64,000 nt of DNA from Viscum album (taxonomy: Eukaryota > Streptophyta > Magnoliopsida > Santalales > Viscaceae), in assembly GCA_963277665.1 (NCBI GenBank), contig OY728121.1, positions 1,658,668,062-1,658,732,061 on the forward strand, in the 5' to 3' direction. The notes below the pieces were generated by a model. It did not search any database. It had not been told where the DNA came from and was given only the letters and a program-made list of their open reading frames with translations. This document shows, piece by piece, positions 33,852 through 45,474 of this stretch (the stretch's first letter is position 1; each line of letters begins with the position of its first letter). Both the position numbers and the translations under genes were made by a program.

Positions 33852-34900
33852 CTGGAAAAAATAATACATAGAAAGGGGTGATCCTTGATGCTTAGTAAGG
33901 ATAATAATATAGCAGAAGCTTTCATAAATAAGCATAAACATTTAAGGAAATGTATAAAACCGAAAAAATCCTTTTCAACATAAAATTAATCGTAACATGG
34001 AATATATAAATCAAAATAATGCCATTTTCTTACTCACAAGGATATTCTACTAGTCAAATAATCACATGCAATATCAATAGTCACTTTCATAATGATGGAT
34101 TTCATAATGCCAGAAATTCATAACCACATAGTCAAGGCCTTGTTCCAAGACTACAAATCAGATTTTGTCAAGGCCTTGTTCCAAGACACTAGTCTGTCTC
34201 ATGAGACCTACTGATGCATCAAAGAGCTATAGCGGTCTCCACCCATCACTTACTAAGTCCAATGTGTTCCTCATATTAAAAGGTTTAAACATAATATAAA
34301 CATTCATATTAAAACTAACATACGAAATGACAATACATTATCTTTAAATAATGAATGGTATGAAACAACACATCCACAATCAAACATATCAGAAAACCTT
34401 AAATACAATATGATGGTTTTTCATCATAATAAATCAACTTTAAAAAAACTGAAAATCCATCAAAGGATGTTGACATAGATGAAATAAAATCTTTTTAGAG
34501 AAATATTTCTTTCTATTTTGAAATCATTTAAAAGTCACGTAATTATAAAAGAAAACATTTATATTTGAAAATATTCTTATAAGCTTGTAATGGAATCCTC
34601 GATGATGTTATAATGGTCGAAAATAGTCGCACCCACCATATAAGTTAAAAAAACATTCTTACATTAATTTTTTCGAAAATGTCATAATGTACCTTGTTTG
34701 GAAAATGACTGAAAGATTTCGTTAAAAAACATATAATGTCAAATAAGGGTAGAAAATACATTAACCCATTTTCTATTAAATATTAATTTTTTTTGAAATA
34801 CATTTTTTAGTAACATGGATGTCGACGATAAAGAGGTCCCATTAGTTACTTACATAAAAACAACCTCTGATAATAAAGAAATTGGGAAATTAACCATTAC
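33852..34900 (-). other. Candidate leader intron in E3 5' LTR
   Basis: The donor is TACAAG followed by GTAATGGTTAAT and the acceptor is TATTATTTTTTCCAG before GATGCG. This is the same pair as in the other LTR, 1049 bases apart. The donor has drifted from GTAAGG to GTAATG. Confidence 0.42.
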
Positions 34901-35220
34901 CTTGTACTTTTCCTTGGTTGAGGGTATGTTAACATCCTGTATAATGGTGAAATAATTGTTATTAAATTATAAAATAATCATATCCATTAATATGATATCA
35001 CATGTGATCTTTTATTATTTCCTTCTTAATAATATCTTAGTATTATCATCATTTGGGTGTTAACAGATTCATTTTCCTTTATATTTTTTGTTATGTGAGT
35101 CAAATTTCTTATGTATGGGATTTATGATATTCATATCTTGAATGATATAAAATATTTAAACATTATTTTTAATTATCTAATGAAAATTAGTATTGAATGG
35201 ATATGATGGGGAATGAATAT

Positions 35221-35266
35221 CATCGCGTTTTTTGAGACGATAATCCGTACGTACGCACGAGCGACA
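35221..35266. promoter_or_regulatory. CpG-rich dyad B in E3 5' LTR
   Basis: ACGATAATCCGT followed by ACGTACGCACGAGCGAC. The CGTACGTACGCACG core is better kept here than in the left LTR (26751-26793). Confidence 0.45.
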
Positions 35267-35410
35267 ATATCATTTTTTTGATATAAAAATAATATTTAAT
35301 TGGATGGTATATTATATATAAAGAATCATTATCATGTTATATTTATTATTTACATCATTTAAACATCATTGTTATACCCAACCAAATAATAATGTATTGA
35401 ATAACAATTA

Positions 35411-35456
35411 CACCATGACATGGAGAAAGTAAGACGTACGTACGCACGTACGGTGA
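35411..35456. promoter_or_regulatory. CpG-rich dyad A in E3 5' LTR
   Basis: The core GACGTACGTACGCACGTACG holds six CpGs within 20 bases of an LTR with almost none elsewhere. It is the counterpart of 26940-26990. Confidence 0.48.
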
Positions 35457-35790
35457 CAGGTCATTAAAAGGATGGATAAAATAATGAATATAGTTGTAGA
35501 ATATTTATAATATAATCATATTATATAGAAGATCCTGTGGTTATTACTTTCTAATGGATAGAACAAAGAAAGAGGAAGTGGAAGAATAAGGGTCTTGAAA
35601 TAGGTGATGAAGTATTTACCTCTTCTTCGGGTTCTTCGTTTTGATTTGATTAAAAGGGCTCCATAGGTTTGATTTTTGACTAAAGTAAGGAATCTAGGAT
35701 AAATGGAGGATAGTTGGGAGGGTATTTGGGTAGGTCTTGGCTGAGACAAATGGCTTTGATGGTGTGAATTAGATAGAAGGGGGAGTTCCC

Positions 35791-35797
35791 TTTTATA
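35791..35797 (-). promoter_or_regulatory. E3 LTR TATA box (right copy)
   Basis: TATAAAA on the minus strand in CCTCTTATAAAAGGGAACTC, aligned with the left copy and with E1. Confidence 0.62.
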
Positions 35798-37841
35798 AGA
35801 GGGGTGAGGGGCACCATAGGAAAATCTAGAAATATTATTTTATAATAAAATATATTTTTGTTTATAATGGCTCCAAAATGTATTATTTAGAGGCTAAGGA
35901 GGGGGTTGTCAAAAAAACTCAATCAATAGGTTTTAGATAGGTTTGTGTCATTATATTAACCTTATCTTCTAGATTTAACTCTTAGTTAAATATTTTGAGA
36001 TTTACCATGTCTCTTTGTATTTTTTTATTATACGGTTAATAAACATACTATATACATCCAAGATAACCTCAAGTAGTTCATTAGTGATACAAATATCATT
36101 ATATATAACTTTTTTCCGATCCTTAGATATTTAGGAATAGAATATCAATTAATAATATAATATTTGTTTTAAAAACTCTTTTATGTTAAATTTGGCACTA
36201 TTTGGTATTTTGTTTTTTCTAAATTCATAACTGTGTTGTTACTTGGAAAAAAATACATATTACCAACCAAAATATGTCATATTAACTTGTAAAATTAGTT
36301 TAATTCATAAAAAGTCTCAAATTAAATTTATTTGGAAATTTATAATATCAATTATTTGAATATTTCATTAATTAGGTAATTACTGCAACATTATTCTTTC
36401 ATAAATAAATTAAATTATATAATTTATAAAAAAATATAAATAAAATACCATTATGTAGGAAATATTATTATCTTTCTAATGAAAATTTAGAGTCTAATTT
36501 ATCTCCTATTTTACTCTATATTAAAAATCGTTTAGTTAGTGATCATTGAATTTAATACTTTTAACTCTTCATTGTATTAAATAATAATAAATGTCCTAAT
36601 CTAATACAAGTGGACCTAAAGGATCATATTTTTTTCCTAAGTTTTTTTTGGGTCTAATTTCACTTATCCAATAGAATTAGGACATGTTTCAGGGTAATAA
36701 TAATATCATTTTTACCCTTAATTACCCTATTTACTTTTTATAGTGGTGAATAAAATTAAAAAGATACTATTCACCAAAAATTGTTTTCATCTAATTGAAC
36801 CACATTTTACTTACTAATATCAACCATGTTTCTCCGATTTTCAAAATTCAACTCCCAGAAGCTGTAAAATTATGTTTTATGTATATTTGCATACACTCCT
36901 AGGAGGTGGGTAATAGACGGTAAAAAGTTCAATAAAAAAAATATATATATATATAATGATTATAAACTAACTCCAATGAATTACATTGAAATTATATAGA
37001 TATTATGTATCTATTTTTACCTAAAATAAATAAGAATAAAAATAAATAATTATTTAAATAAATATTCTTTTTTAAACTATTACTCAGTGTTTTTCACTAT
37101 TAATCAAAAAATTGAATGTTTTCAGAAAAATACCAAAAAATAACCCTAAGCTATCATCGATATTTTGAATGCAAAAATGAAGTCCATTTGGAAAGATAAA
37201 ATTTATAAAATTTCAAAAAGTGGGTTTTACTATTCATGACGGCTAGTTAGATTGGTTGTGGTGTGTTAGAAGTTGAAGTTGCGTACAACACACGGTATAA
37301 TATTATTCAAAGAGAATAGTACCATCGAAGAATGGGGTGTTAAAGGGGAATAAAATGTGTGGGACACCGACCAGACCCAAAATGTGTGCCAGACCTGAGG
37401 AGTTGAGCCACTCTATTGGGCTAGCAGACTTGTCCAAGTCGACCAATAGGTAGGGTTGGACTTGGTCGGGTCGGGTTAGCCATACTAGGTCCAGTCATGT
37501 GAGGTCCATAGGGTCAGGATATACCCGGAATGGACCTGGGTAAGATCTTCTTATAATAATAGCTATAACATTCAAAATGTTTGTTCATTTGATGAGAAGT
37601 TTTGGGCATTGGAAACCATGAGAGGAGACAGACATTTTAAGACACCCTAAGTGAGGCTTTTTGTATTTTAACATACTCCCTAATGTATTGAGTACGTTTT
37701 ATCAAAATGATAATTCTATGAGAGGAATTATGTTGCTGGATGTGACCCCGAGACAACATGAATTTTTGACTATGTGATTTTGAGACAATATGACTTTCTA
37801 ACTACCAGAATTGTGGGTTCTAGGACATATTGAAACTCCAT

Positions 37842-37995
37842 GTGTTACCAATACTCCATTCGTTAGCTACACTATATGGGTTATCGACACTGCATGTGTT
37901 ATCAATACATTGTGTGTTATCGACTCTCTGTATGTTATCAACACTTCATGGGTTATATACACAACATGTTATACCTATACTAGGTGTTTCATGGA
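37842..37995 (+). repeat. 18-bp tandem repeat (array A) in E2 3' LTR
   Basis: About eight units of TGTGTTATCRAYACTNTG at an exact 18-base spacing, the counterpart of the array at 19690-19846. Confidence 0.75.
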
Positions 37996-38049
37996 TAACA
38001 TTTGAAAATAATAATTTTTATTCTATTTGCTAATACCTATGTGATCATA

Positions 38050-38245
38050 GTGTACTTTTTATTTTTAGAAGACTATGTATATTTCCGTGTGGTAAACTTC
38101 ATGTATTACTATGTTTTACTCTATGTGTATTTCGGTGTGGTATACTTTGTGTATTTTAAAATGGTATACTTCAAATTATTCTGTGTGTTTTTCTATATGT
38201 ATTTCTATGTGGTATGATTCAGGTATTTGTTTGGGTATGTTTCAT
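38050..38245 (+). repeat. Degenerate ~21-25-bp repeat (array B) in E2 3' LTR
   Basis: Units like TGTATTTCGGTGTGGTATAC recur with variable spacing, matching the block at 19905-20105. Confidence 0.6.
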
Positions 38246-38264
38246 TTACTTTTGTGTGGAATCC

Positions 38265-38990
38265 TTTGTGGTGTTCTTTAGTGGAGTCCCTTCAAGGTGT
38301 TCCTTCTTGGTTTTCCATCACAGTGTTCCTTAGTGATCTTTCTTCTAGGTGTTCCTTCACATTCATCCTTCATGGTGTTCCTTTAAGGGTTTACTCAGTG
38401 GTGTTCCATAGTGATGTTCTTTAGTGGTGTTCATTCATGGTGGTCCTTAGTGGTGTTCCTTCGTCATGTTCTGTAGTGGTTTTCTTACATGGTGTTCCTT
38501 TGTGGTGTCCCTTCGTGGTATTCCTTAGTGGTGTTCCTTCATGTTGTTCGATAGTGGTGTTGCTTAATTTTCTTCCTTAGTGGTGTTCTTTCATGGTGTT
38601 ACTTAGGGTGTTCCTTCGTGGTGATCCATCATGGGTATCTTTGTGGTGTTCCTTCATTGTGTTCCTTAGTGGTGTTCCTTCATGGCGGTCCTTAGTGGGG
38701 GTCATTCATGGTGTTCCTTAGTGGCGGTCATTCATGGTGTTCCTTAGTAGTGTTTCCTCATGGTGTTCCCTAATGGTTTTCCTTCATGGTCTTCCTTTGT
38801 GGTGTTCCTTTATGGTGTTCTATAGTGGAGTTATTTCATAGTGTTCATGGTGTTCTCTTATGGTGTACCTTCATAGTGATCCTTTGGGGTGTTCCCTCAC
38901 GGTGTTCCTTAGTGGTTTTCATTATTGGGGTTCCATCATGGTGTTATTTCATGGTGTCCTTTACTGGTCTCACATTGTGGTATTCCTTTG
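38265..38990 (+). repeat. 13-bp minisatellite (array C) in E2 3' LTR
   Basis: About 55 units of RTGGTGTTCCTTM at 13-base period, slightly longer than the 5' LTR array. The unit order has diverged, so copy-number change has occurred since insertion. Confidence 0.87.
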
Positions 38991-39555
38991 TAATTTCACA
39001 TATAGTATATATCCATTGTGGTTTCGGGGTGTCATACTCGTTATTTCATTACTCAACCCTGCACAGGCATTGACTGCATGTGTTATGTCTTGTGCAATCA
39101 ATCGATTCTATGACAGAGTCCAAGGTGAACCAGGACCAGGTGGTTCAATGAGAGACGAGATAGTCGATGTGTTCTCTTGTGGCATCAGACAACTATCCCT
39201 TTACCTACCCCTAATGTAGTTTTTTCTATAGGCGGGATTCAGTAACATGTGGGTTCACTTTAAAAAAATATTTCTTTTAGTGGGCTTGTATTATTGACCT
39301 ATTTACATACATGTTTTCAACATTCATACTATTTTGTTGGTATTTTAGTGTTATGAATTCTTGTCTACTTAGTGAATTTACATTTCTGAATTTTGGCAAT
39401 GAGGATCTGTCTGTTTGTAATTGTACAAAGTAAAATTTCTCCCATTTGTGGGATATGACTACTCAGTACTAATCACGTACCCTTGGCCTATTGGGGTTAG
39501 GATTTGGGAAGTAACTATGTGGGCCCCTATGGGATGGGACTTGAAAATCCTGACA

Positions 39556-39749
39556 TCCTTTATCAATCTATAATTATGTCGATGTAGGTGTTCTTTTCAA
39601 ATTTTCTATTATATTTTTTAAATCAATCAATTTATTAGTTATTTGAATGAGTAATTTTTTATGATTCATTCTTAAATATTACCTATTGTTCTTTCAATGT
39701 GATTTCGTCATTCCATCTTATTATTTTGATAAAAATATTTCTTTAAAAA
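39556..39749. other. Short AT-rich spacer
   Basis: About 200 bases between E2 and the LINE, without coding signal. It may be the original target sequence or a strip of an older LTR. Confidence 0.5.
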
Positions 39750-39799
39750 CAATAAGGATCCAATAGATCCAACAGATACAAAAAGAAAAATCAAGGGGA

Positions 39800-40300
39800 C
39801 CTTTAGAAGTGAATCCCAAGAGCATTCTCGATAGCGACAATCAAACTGGCTAGAGTAAGGGTCCCAAGGGAATTCAAAAGCAAAAGTTGGTGGCCGTGGT
39901 GTTCCCTATGAGCCAAAAATTTATCCAATGTATTACCCTCAAGACATGAGTGATGGACCATAGTGTCATTATAGGGAAGCACCATGCATCTACCTATGAG
40001 GTATGTGGTCTTCCTAGGTGTAAGGATGTTTCCCTTAAGGTATTCCTAGATGATTTTTGAGATTGTTTCCACTAAAGTTCGGGGAATATACATTCAATTG
40101 AAAATATCAGGGCTTGAGTGAATTACCTTTTCTTCAACCGTAATGTAGTCACCCTCTCCATAGAATGAGTTGAATGTAAGAATTACGGACCTGGACGGGT
40201 CTGGAAGAACCCCTCCTCGCCTCATGACCTTAGTAAAAAACCAACATCGGTGTTCAGTTTGAACCCATAAAATAGGGCTTCCATATAACCAAGGTGTCAG
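39800..40300 (-). pseudogene. LINE 2 RNase H domain
   Basis: At the 3' end of ORF2, FKLNTD opens an RNase H fold (the FKLNTDGS motif of plant LINEs), followed by a decayed middle. The end, HHSCLEGNTLDKFLAHREHH, matches the H..REGN..AD.LA..G motif of plant RNase H. The catalytic Asp in NTD and the His and Asn of the last motif are visible; AD has become LD. It terminates with NALGIHF and a stop. Confidence 0.72.
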
Positions 40301-40399
40301 ACTGCAGTGGGGCTGAAAATCCTATAGATCACACTCTATTAGTGAGGTGAAGAAGGGAAGGCATTGCTACATGATGATATATAAGGGAGGCCAGATCAA

Positions 40400-41090
40400 C
40401 AATGTGAAGATCGACTAATAGTAGCACACTTTGGAGGGAGGGTTGAGTCCTAATATGTTTTGCATGGTTGCACACCTGCCAAAGATACCCGAAAACCATA
40501 GCTTGTAGGATTTACCGACCTTATTCCTCATGCATGGTGGAGGCCCCACTGAACCAGTGCGGAAAAAACTCTTCCATAGAAGAAACCACCATCGAATCAC
40601 CCGTAAAATAACCAATAACATTTCATAGATGGACAACCTAGTCACTTTGGAAGAAAAGATGGAAGGAGGTCGCCTTTTTAGGGTCAGATCAGCTGAAGAA
40701 TATCATGGTAAGGGGAATAAATTTTTCTTTAATATCCTTATCCATTGGAATGTCTTTGGAATTAACTCTCCACATGAGGAAGCTGGACACGATACTAATG
40801 TATTTTCACAAAAGAACTCTTCCCTAGGGGTCACTGTCCGACTGTCTAGTACTAATATACTTGAAATCCATTATCAAGAATCCTCTTGAATGGTAGCACC
40901 AGAAAATAATACAATTCATGGATACATCCATGTACATTTCATGGAAAAAAGACTCTTGGGATGTGTTTTGGGAAACCAATGAGGAAGGTGGGGTGGAGGA
41001 AAGATTATCTTGCCAAAAGATCTAGTGTGAGGTAGCCTAGAAATCCAAGAACCCTGCTTCCCTATTTGGAATCCTAGAAGCTGGCCTCAA
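40400..41090 (-). pseudogene. LINE 2 zinc-binding (zf-RVT-like) region
   Basis: This links the RT thumb to RNase H. SFWQDNLSST and FFHEMYMDVSMN lie where plant LINEs have FW.D.W and the zf-RVT domain, and later FGYLWQVCNHAKHI resembles the block after the zf-RVT domain. Stops are frequent and the Cys/His ligands cannot be assigned. The call relies on position and general pattern. Confidence 0.5.
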
Positions 41091-41091
41091 A

Positions 41092-42400
41092 CTACCCAAT
41101 TATCCAATATGAGTGATGAAATAGGGAGGAAACATGGCTATGAAGAGAGATCCATGTAAAGGGGGGCTTACTATCATACTTCCTAACACTAAAACTATAC
41201 CTACCACTTATAAAATGGCTCGCCAATGTCCCACCATCAATAATATCCAAGGATAACTTACCATGAATGAAAACCATGGACTCACTATGGCTTCTCACAT
41301 TAATGCCACTATTCTCGAAAGGCCTCACCAGGTTTCTCCAAGAGGCCCATATGTATCTTCCCTCACCATGGGAATCCCATAAGAATGTATAAAAAATAGA
41401 CTCACGCGGGATACTGGTAGACTTGGGACCCTTCAATACATAATTATTGTGTATAGGGATTGACTAAAAAACCTAATATATGAGGGTTATCATCCCTCAG
41501 AATGATAGGAAGATATTTTTTTAGTTATCAATATGGTTAATGGATCTGTTGGATAGAACCTAGAAGTAGTGCTCCCAAATTATCCTCGGGGAAATAATAG
41601 CCCATAATTAGGTAATGGGGGGATGATTTTCATGAATATCGAGAATGTTTTCACATGACCACTCCATTTATCATATTCATACAAAATAAAACTAACTCAT
41701 ATAATGGACGGACTCTCTCTATTGATGATAAAAAATAATTCAACTGCAAACAATAGTTGGGAAACACTGCGAACCAAGGAGATGAAATGGAAGGGTTAAA
41801 TAGTATGATGTAGCATGGACAAGGAGAAGTATTTTCTAAGGGAATCATGGGCCATGATAAAAAGGTCCTGAGACAGGGGTCCCCCTTTTTTGAGCCTCTG
41901 ACAGACTAGATAAATCCCCAATGCTTCGCAACAAACATGATTTTAAAAAATTATGAACTGTAATATTAGAAGAAAATGATAATGTAATCTTCCATGAAGC
42001 CCATGAATCTTATGGTTTGAATGATAAAGAACTACTCTAGGAAATCATAAGCCTTACCCATGTCCATTTTGACCACAGCATTTAAACCCTCCAATTTTCT
42101 GTAGATATCAAATATCATCTCCAGAACAACCCTAATAGCCCCTTGAATTATCATCCACGAATAAAAGCATATTGCTCAACTGAAACCCACTGGTTGGTGA
42201 AGGTAGTGAGCCTACTATTGATGATGGTATCCAGGATATTGTAAGTAAAATAAAAATGGATAATATATTGAGATTGAGAGATTGATGAGGGATAAATGAC
42301 AATGTTTATCAAAATAATGGTAGTTTCATTGTCCATGTGCGGGAGATAGCTGCCTCAAAAGAAGTATTGTATGGAGTCACATAGATCAGTGTTGATTATA
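41092..42400 (-). pseudogene. LINE 2 reverse transcriptase
   Basis: From the 5' side, NQWVSVEQYAFIRG matches the LIS..Q.AFV.GR block. NAVVKMDMGKAYDFLE matches KLDM.KAYDR.. with the catalytic Asp, and FIMAHDSLRKYFSL matches the LF...D.L block. FLWDSHGEGRYIWASWRNLV matches the thumb (F.WG...G...HW..W...C.P), then LASHFISGRYSFS. The YADD box cannot be found. In an active LINE this enzyme primes cDNA synthesis at nicked target DNA. Confidence 0.82.
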
Positions 42401-43059
42401 TTCCGAGATAATATATAAAAGGACCTTGGGATCCCGATCGGTCTAGACATGCTTTCTGTTTATGTTAATGCACCGCCTCCCATATTTCCTTCTCATTTGG
42501 AACACAACAAAGGAGAACATCTACATGGCTAGGAACACTAAATGGAATTTATTTAAAAATATCAACCTCTATAGAGGGATAACCATCCAAGAATCATGGA
42601 TTGGGATTGAATAGAAAATATTTCAAGTGGTAGTGATGAAAAAAACCAATTAGCTCCAAATATTTGGAGAAAGAACCTCCCTCCAGCTTAATATTGAGGG
42701 CATACCCCTATAGTTTCTCCTTTAGGTAGGCATGAATGATATTTGTCTTACAATACCCCTCTATAATCCAAAATGTTTGGGAACATTCTTGGATGCATCA
42801 TTCATGTTCATGAAGAACATCATATATCTAGTTAATCTTCATACAGAGTGTGGTGAACAACTCATCATCCCACCGATCATAAAAAATCAATTTAGTGCTC
42901 TTAATATTAATCATAAGGTCATCCATGGTTGGGTGATCAGGTTGTGGATAATTGGACTAGGACTAGATAGACGGTTTTAAACACTAAATCATAATGTAGA
43001 CACTAACCTAACAACTCTACTAGCTAGGCACATTCTAGGTGCTTTCAATAGCCTAGAGA

Positions 43060-43850
43060 GACCCAGGATGTTGCGTCAGTAGCTTAGAGATAATGGAGAA
43101 ACCCGAACTCAGGGAGCCCTATCTCAGATGAATTAAGAATGAGGAGTGATCAGACAAATCCCAGAACAAATGAGAGACCTCAAGATTCCAAAAGGATGAT
43201 ATTTCATAGAGATTACCTAGGAAGTGATTGATCCTACAATAGGTTCTCCTGTTTCCCCGTTGGTTATTGCACCACATGAACCTGTTGCATGTGAATCCAA
43301 GATCAAGAGGTCATTCCTATGATGTGAAGGGAGAGAAAGAAATCCTATCATTATAATGAAGATAATAACACCATATCATTTCCTAATGGTGGATTATAGT
43401 GTTAAAATCACCACCCATGTTCTAAGGTTTCTCCCCTGGGTAGAAATAACTCAGATACGTCCAAAGATAATCCCATAAGCTTGAATCACACCTCATATAA
43501 CAAATGAAAAAAAATATTGATGTTTCCCAATCATCACATTGTCCAATATTTGTTAATCATATTATGTCATCATGTCTATCTTCACCCTGGAACACAAATA
43601 AATACAAACATGGTGGTTACCAGGATAACTATTCATGAAGGACCATAAGCTAATCCTTTTGGAAAACTCTTCGATTTTGGAGATATGCTACTTCATCTCC
43701 AAGACCACAACAACTGAGAACTTGTGTTATGACACATCTAGATAAATAAATTATGTCTTCACCCTGGCACCTAGTCTATGGGAGTTACAACTAATAATAG
43801 AAATCATTAATACAATGAGCATCTCATAGTTTCCCCTAGCGATGAAAGAT
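43060..43850 (-). pseudogene. LINE 2 AP-type endonuclease
   Basis: Near its start, ISCNSHRLG resembles the LSWNCRGLG opening of plant LINE ORF2. Further on, DLLDLGFTCNRFMWCNNQRG, NHFLGNLYEISSFWNLEVSH and DLSDHSSFLIHLR match the conserved DL.F.G..FTW.N.R and SDHSPLL blocks, including the catalytic SDH. The domain would nick the target DNA to start integration. Stops and frame changes break it. Confidence 0.82.
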
Positions 43851-44134
43851 TCCAGTTTACCTCCATTGGTGAGGCAAGAAGGGATCTATCTTATTATCTG
43901 GTTATCATATTTTTAGAAGAAATACTCTGAGAAGTGGAATATATAGGTGAACCTTCTAAGTCATGATGGGCAGGGTGGCCTCTCCTAATAACCATTGGGC
44001 TTATGGATGCAAAATACTCCACTAGAGATAGCACCTCAATCAAATTTTAAATGTGGATAAGGCAACACAGGGGAAGTTTTTTCCATCTTAGCTGAGGTAA
44101 GAAAAAAAGGAGAGGCCACCCCACCCATTTGGGA

Positions 44135-44972
44135 TCCTAATATTAAAAATTATTAAACAAAATTAATAAATACTATTGATATTATTCATCCATGAATATA
44201 CCCTACAAAACTGTTACTTTTTCATTCATTAAATAATTCTACATTATATTACACTTTGAATTTCCACATGTTTTTGAACTGGTTGATTGTACATTCACCT
44301 AGATAGGTACCCTATTAAAATGAATGGAAAAATATTGAAATTTATTATATCAATATTATATATGTGGAGATATGTTGATTATTTATTTAGGATTAGATAT
44401 TTTGTTCCATTGGATCCTTTTGATATGAGTTGTGTAGATACACTCTTCAAATAATGGTTGAATTGAACTTTTTATGTGATAGATGGGGATGAAAATTATA
44501 TTTCCCATAAATTAATTGGTATGTATCATTATTAAATAATTTATATGATGTTTTTTATACAATAACATCTTATGTATGATTTTTGGACATAATCCTGTGA
44601 TGGAATATTTAATATTTGTGAACGTATGCTTTCAGTAATAATGGGATAAATTATTATTATCCATGTGTTTATTTACTATTATTTTACATGTGGATATATT
44701 ATATTCATAGATTAAATTTTAATGGAATTATTATATTCAATTATTCATAATATATTACTTATTTCATGTTTATGCTATGGATTCATCCATTTTATACTAC
44801 CCCCTATTGACTATAGAAGCTCACCCCTTTATATTTTTCCCATTCCCTAGGAAACCTTAAAAATTACTATTTTATATATATAAACATGTGTGGTGAAATA
44901 ATAATAATTTTTATATATTAAAATTATTTTTCATATGTTCTTATCAAAATATAATGTTGATTTTTATTGATT
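44135..44972 (+). repeat. Old LTR fragment (E7), plus orientation
   Basis: An AT-rich stretch that contains GAAGCTCACCCCTTTATATT followed by TTTCCCATTCCCTAG, the same arrangement of CTCACCCC box, pyrimidine tract and AG seen near the leader of the E1 and E3 LTRs in reverse orientation. E4 begins directly after it. A possible continuation to GGGTGTTATAA is at 56353-56448, after E4. Only this motif supports the call. Confidence 0.4.
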
Positions 44973-45394
44973 TGTGACGGTCTGTTCCTTCCTATACAGT
45001 TTCTTTTTCAATTTGGAAAATCATAGGTGTTTGGAAGAGGCTTGAGGAGTTTCAGTAGATATTGGTGCTATAAAAAAACTATAGTAAGATTTTATTCTAT
45101 GGAAAAAGTGATTGAATTATATATTCATAGTTTTTATCTTTTTTTCAATCTATTTTATCACTTTTATTTAGTGGAGGATAAGTTGTGAAATGGGTTTACA
45201 TCATAAAACAACTATTTTTAGTCTAAAATATATTATGTTCAAGGGTCCATGTTTTAAAATATATAACCTGATAATTTAAATTATAAGAAAATAATTTATA
45301 ACATAAATTAGTATATGTAATGCATGTTTGTATAATTTTATCGACCGAATATCACCTTATTAATCCGTTGTATATCTCAATTTTTGGAGAAACC

Positions 45395-45401
45395 TATATA
45401 A
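45395..45401 (+). promoter_or_regulatory. E4 LTR TATA box candidate
   Basis: TATATAA in GAAACCTATATAAGTTG, about 75 bases before a strong splice-donor-like site. The matching place in the 3' LTR (about 53773) has lost it. Confidence 0.45.
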
Positions 45402-45474
45402 GTTGTAGAGGTATTATATTCATCCTTCTCCTTTATTTTAATTGGTTACATTGATTTATATTTTTCAAGGCAAG

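Larger units (their letters stand above)
25142..37344 (-). mobile_element. E3: Ty3/gypsy chromovirus nested in E2
   Basis: A complete minus-strand element about 12.2 kb long, with LTRs of 3728 and 3731 bases. On the minus strand it has a primer-binding site, gag, protease, RT, RNase H, integrase, chromodomain-like tail and polypurine tract. The flanks GGGGC (25137-25141) and GGGGA (37345-37349) look like a 5-base target-site duplication with one change. The LTR core, TATA context and CpG-rich dyads show it is a relative of E1 but a distinct family. All domains are broken and the RT has an internal deletion. Confidence 0.92.
33614..37344 (-). repeat. E3 5' LTR (~3.73 kb)
   Basis: In plus orientation it starts TGTAATGACCCAACCCC and ends GGGGTGTTAAA (TTACA in the other copy). 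It carries the TATA box, both CpG-rich dyads and the intron-like signals in the same positions as the left LTR. Confidence 0.92.
17925..39555 (+). mobile_element. E2: old Ty3/gypsy element, interrupted by E3
   Basis: This is a plus-strand LTR element. The 5' LTR (17925-21335) and 3' LTR (23836-25141 plus 37345-39555) align colinearly once the inserted E3 is removed, including three tandem-repeat blocks in the same order. A primer-binding site follows the 5' LTR. The interior is only about 2.5 kb and shows decayed gag, protease and partial RT. RNase H, integrase and the C-terminal region are absent, so a large deletion or collapse happened after or before insertion. The LTRs are strongly diverged, consistent with being older than E3, which sits inside it. 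Confidence 0.8.
37345..39555 (+). repeat. E2 3' LTR, right part
   Basis: It resumes the E2 LTR after E3 and aligns with 19270-21335 of the 5' LTR. ACCCTAAGTGAGGCTTTTTG matches ACTCTAAGTGAGTCTTTATA, and the three tandem arrays follow in the same order. It ends AAAATCCTGACA, matching GAAGGGTGACA. Confidence 0.78.
39750..44130 (-). mobile_element. LINE 2 (ORF2 only, decayed)
   Basis: This is a minus-strand plant L1-type element with, from high to low coordinate, AP-endonuclease, RT, zinc-binding region and RNase H. No ORF1 is seen above 44130, so it is a 5'-truncated copy. The 3' boundary near 39750 is approximate because no clear poly(A) remains. It is fully broken by stops. Confidence 0.8.

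Noticed and set aside
17925..39560. Target-site duplication for E2
   Set aside because: The flanks TAGTA and TCCTT do not match. The ends are set only by alignment of diverged LTRs, so neither a duplication nor its absence can be claimed.
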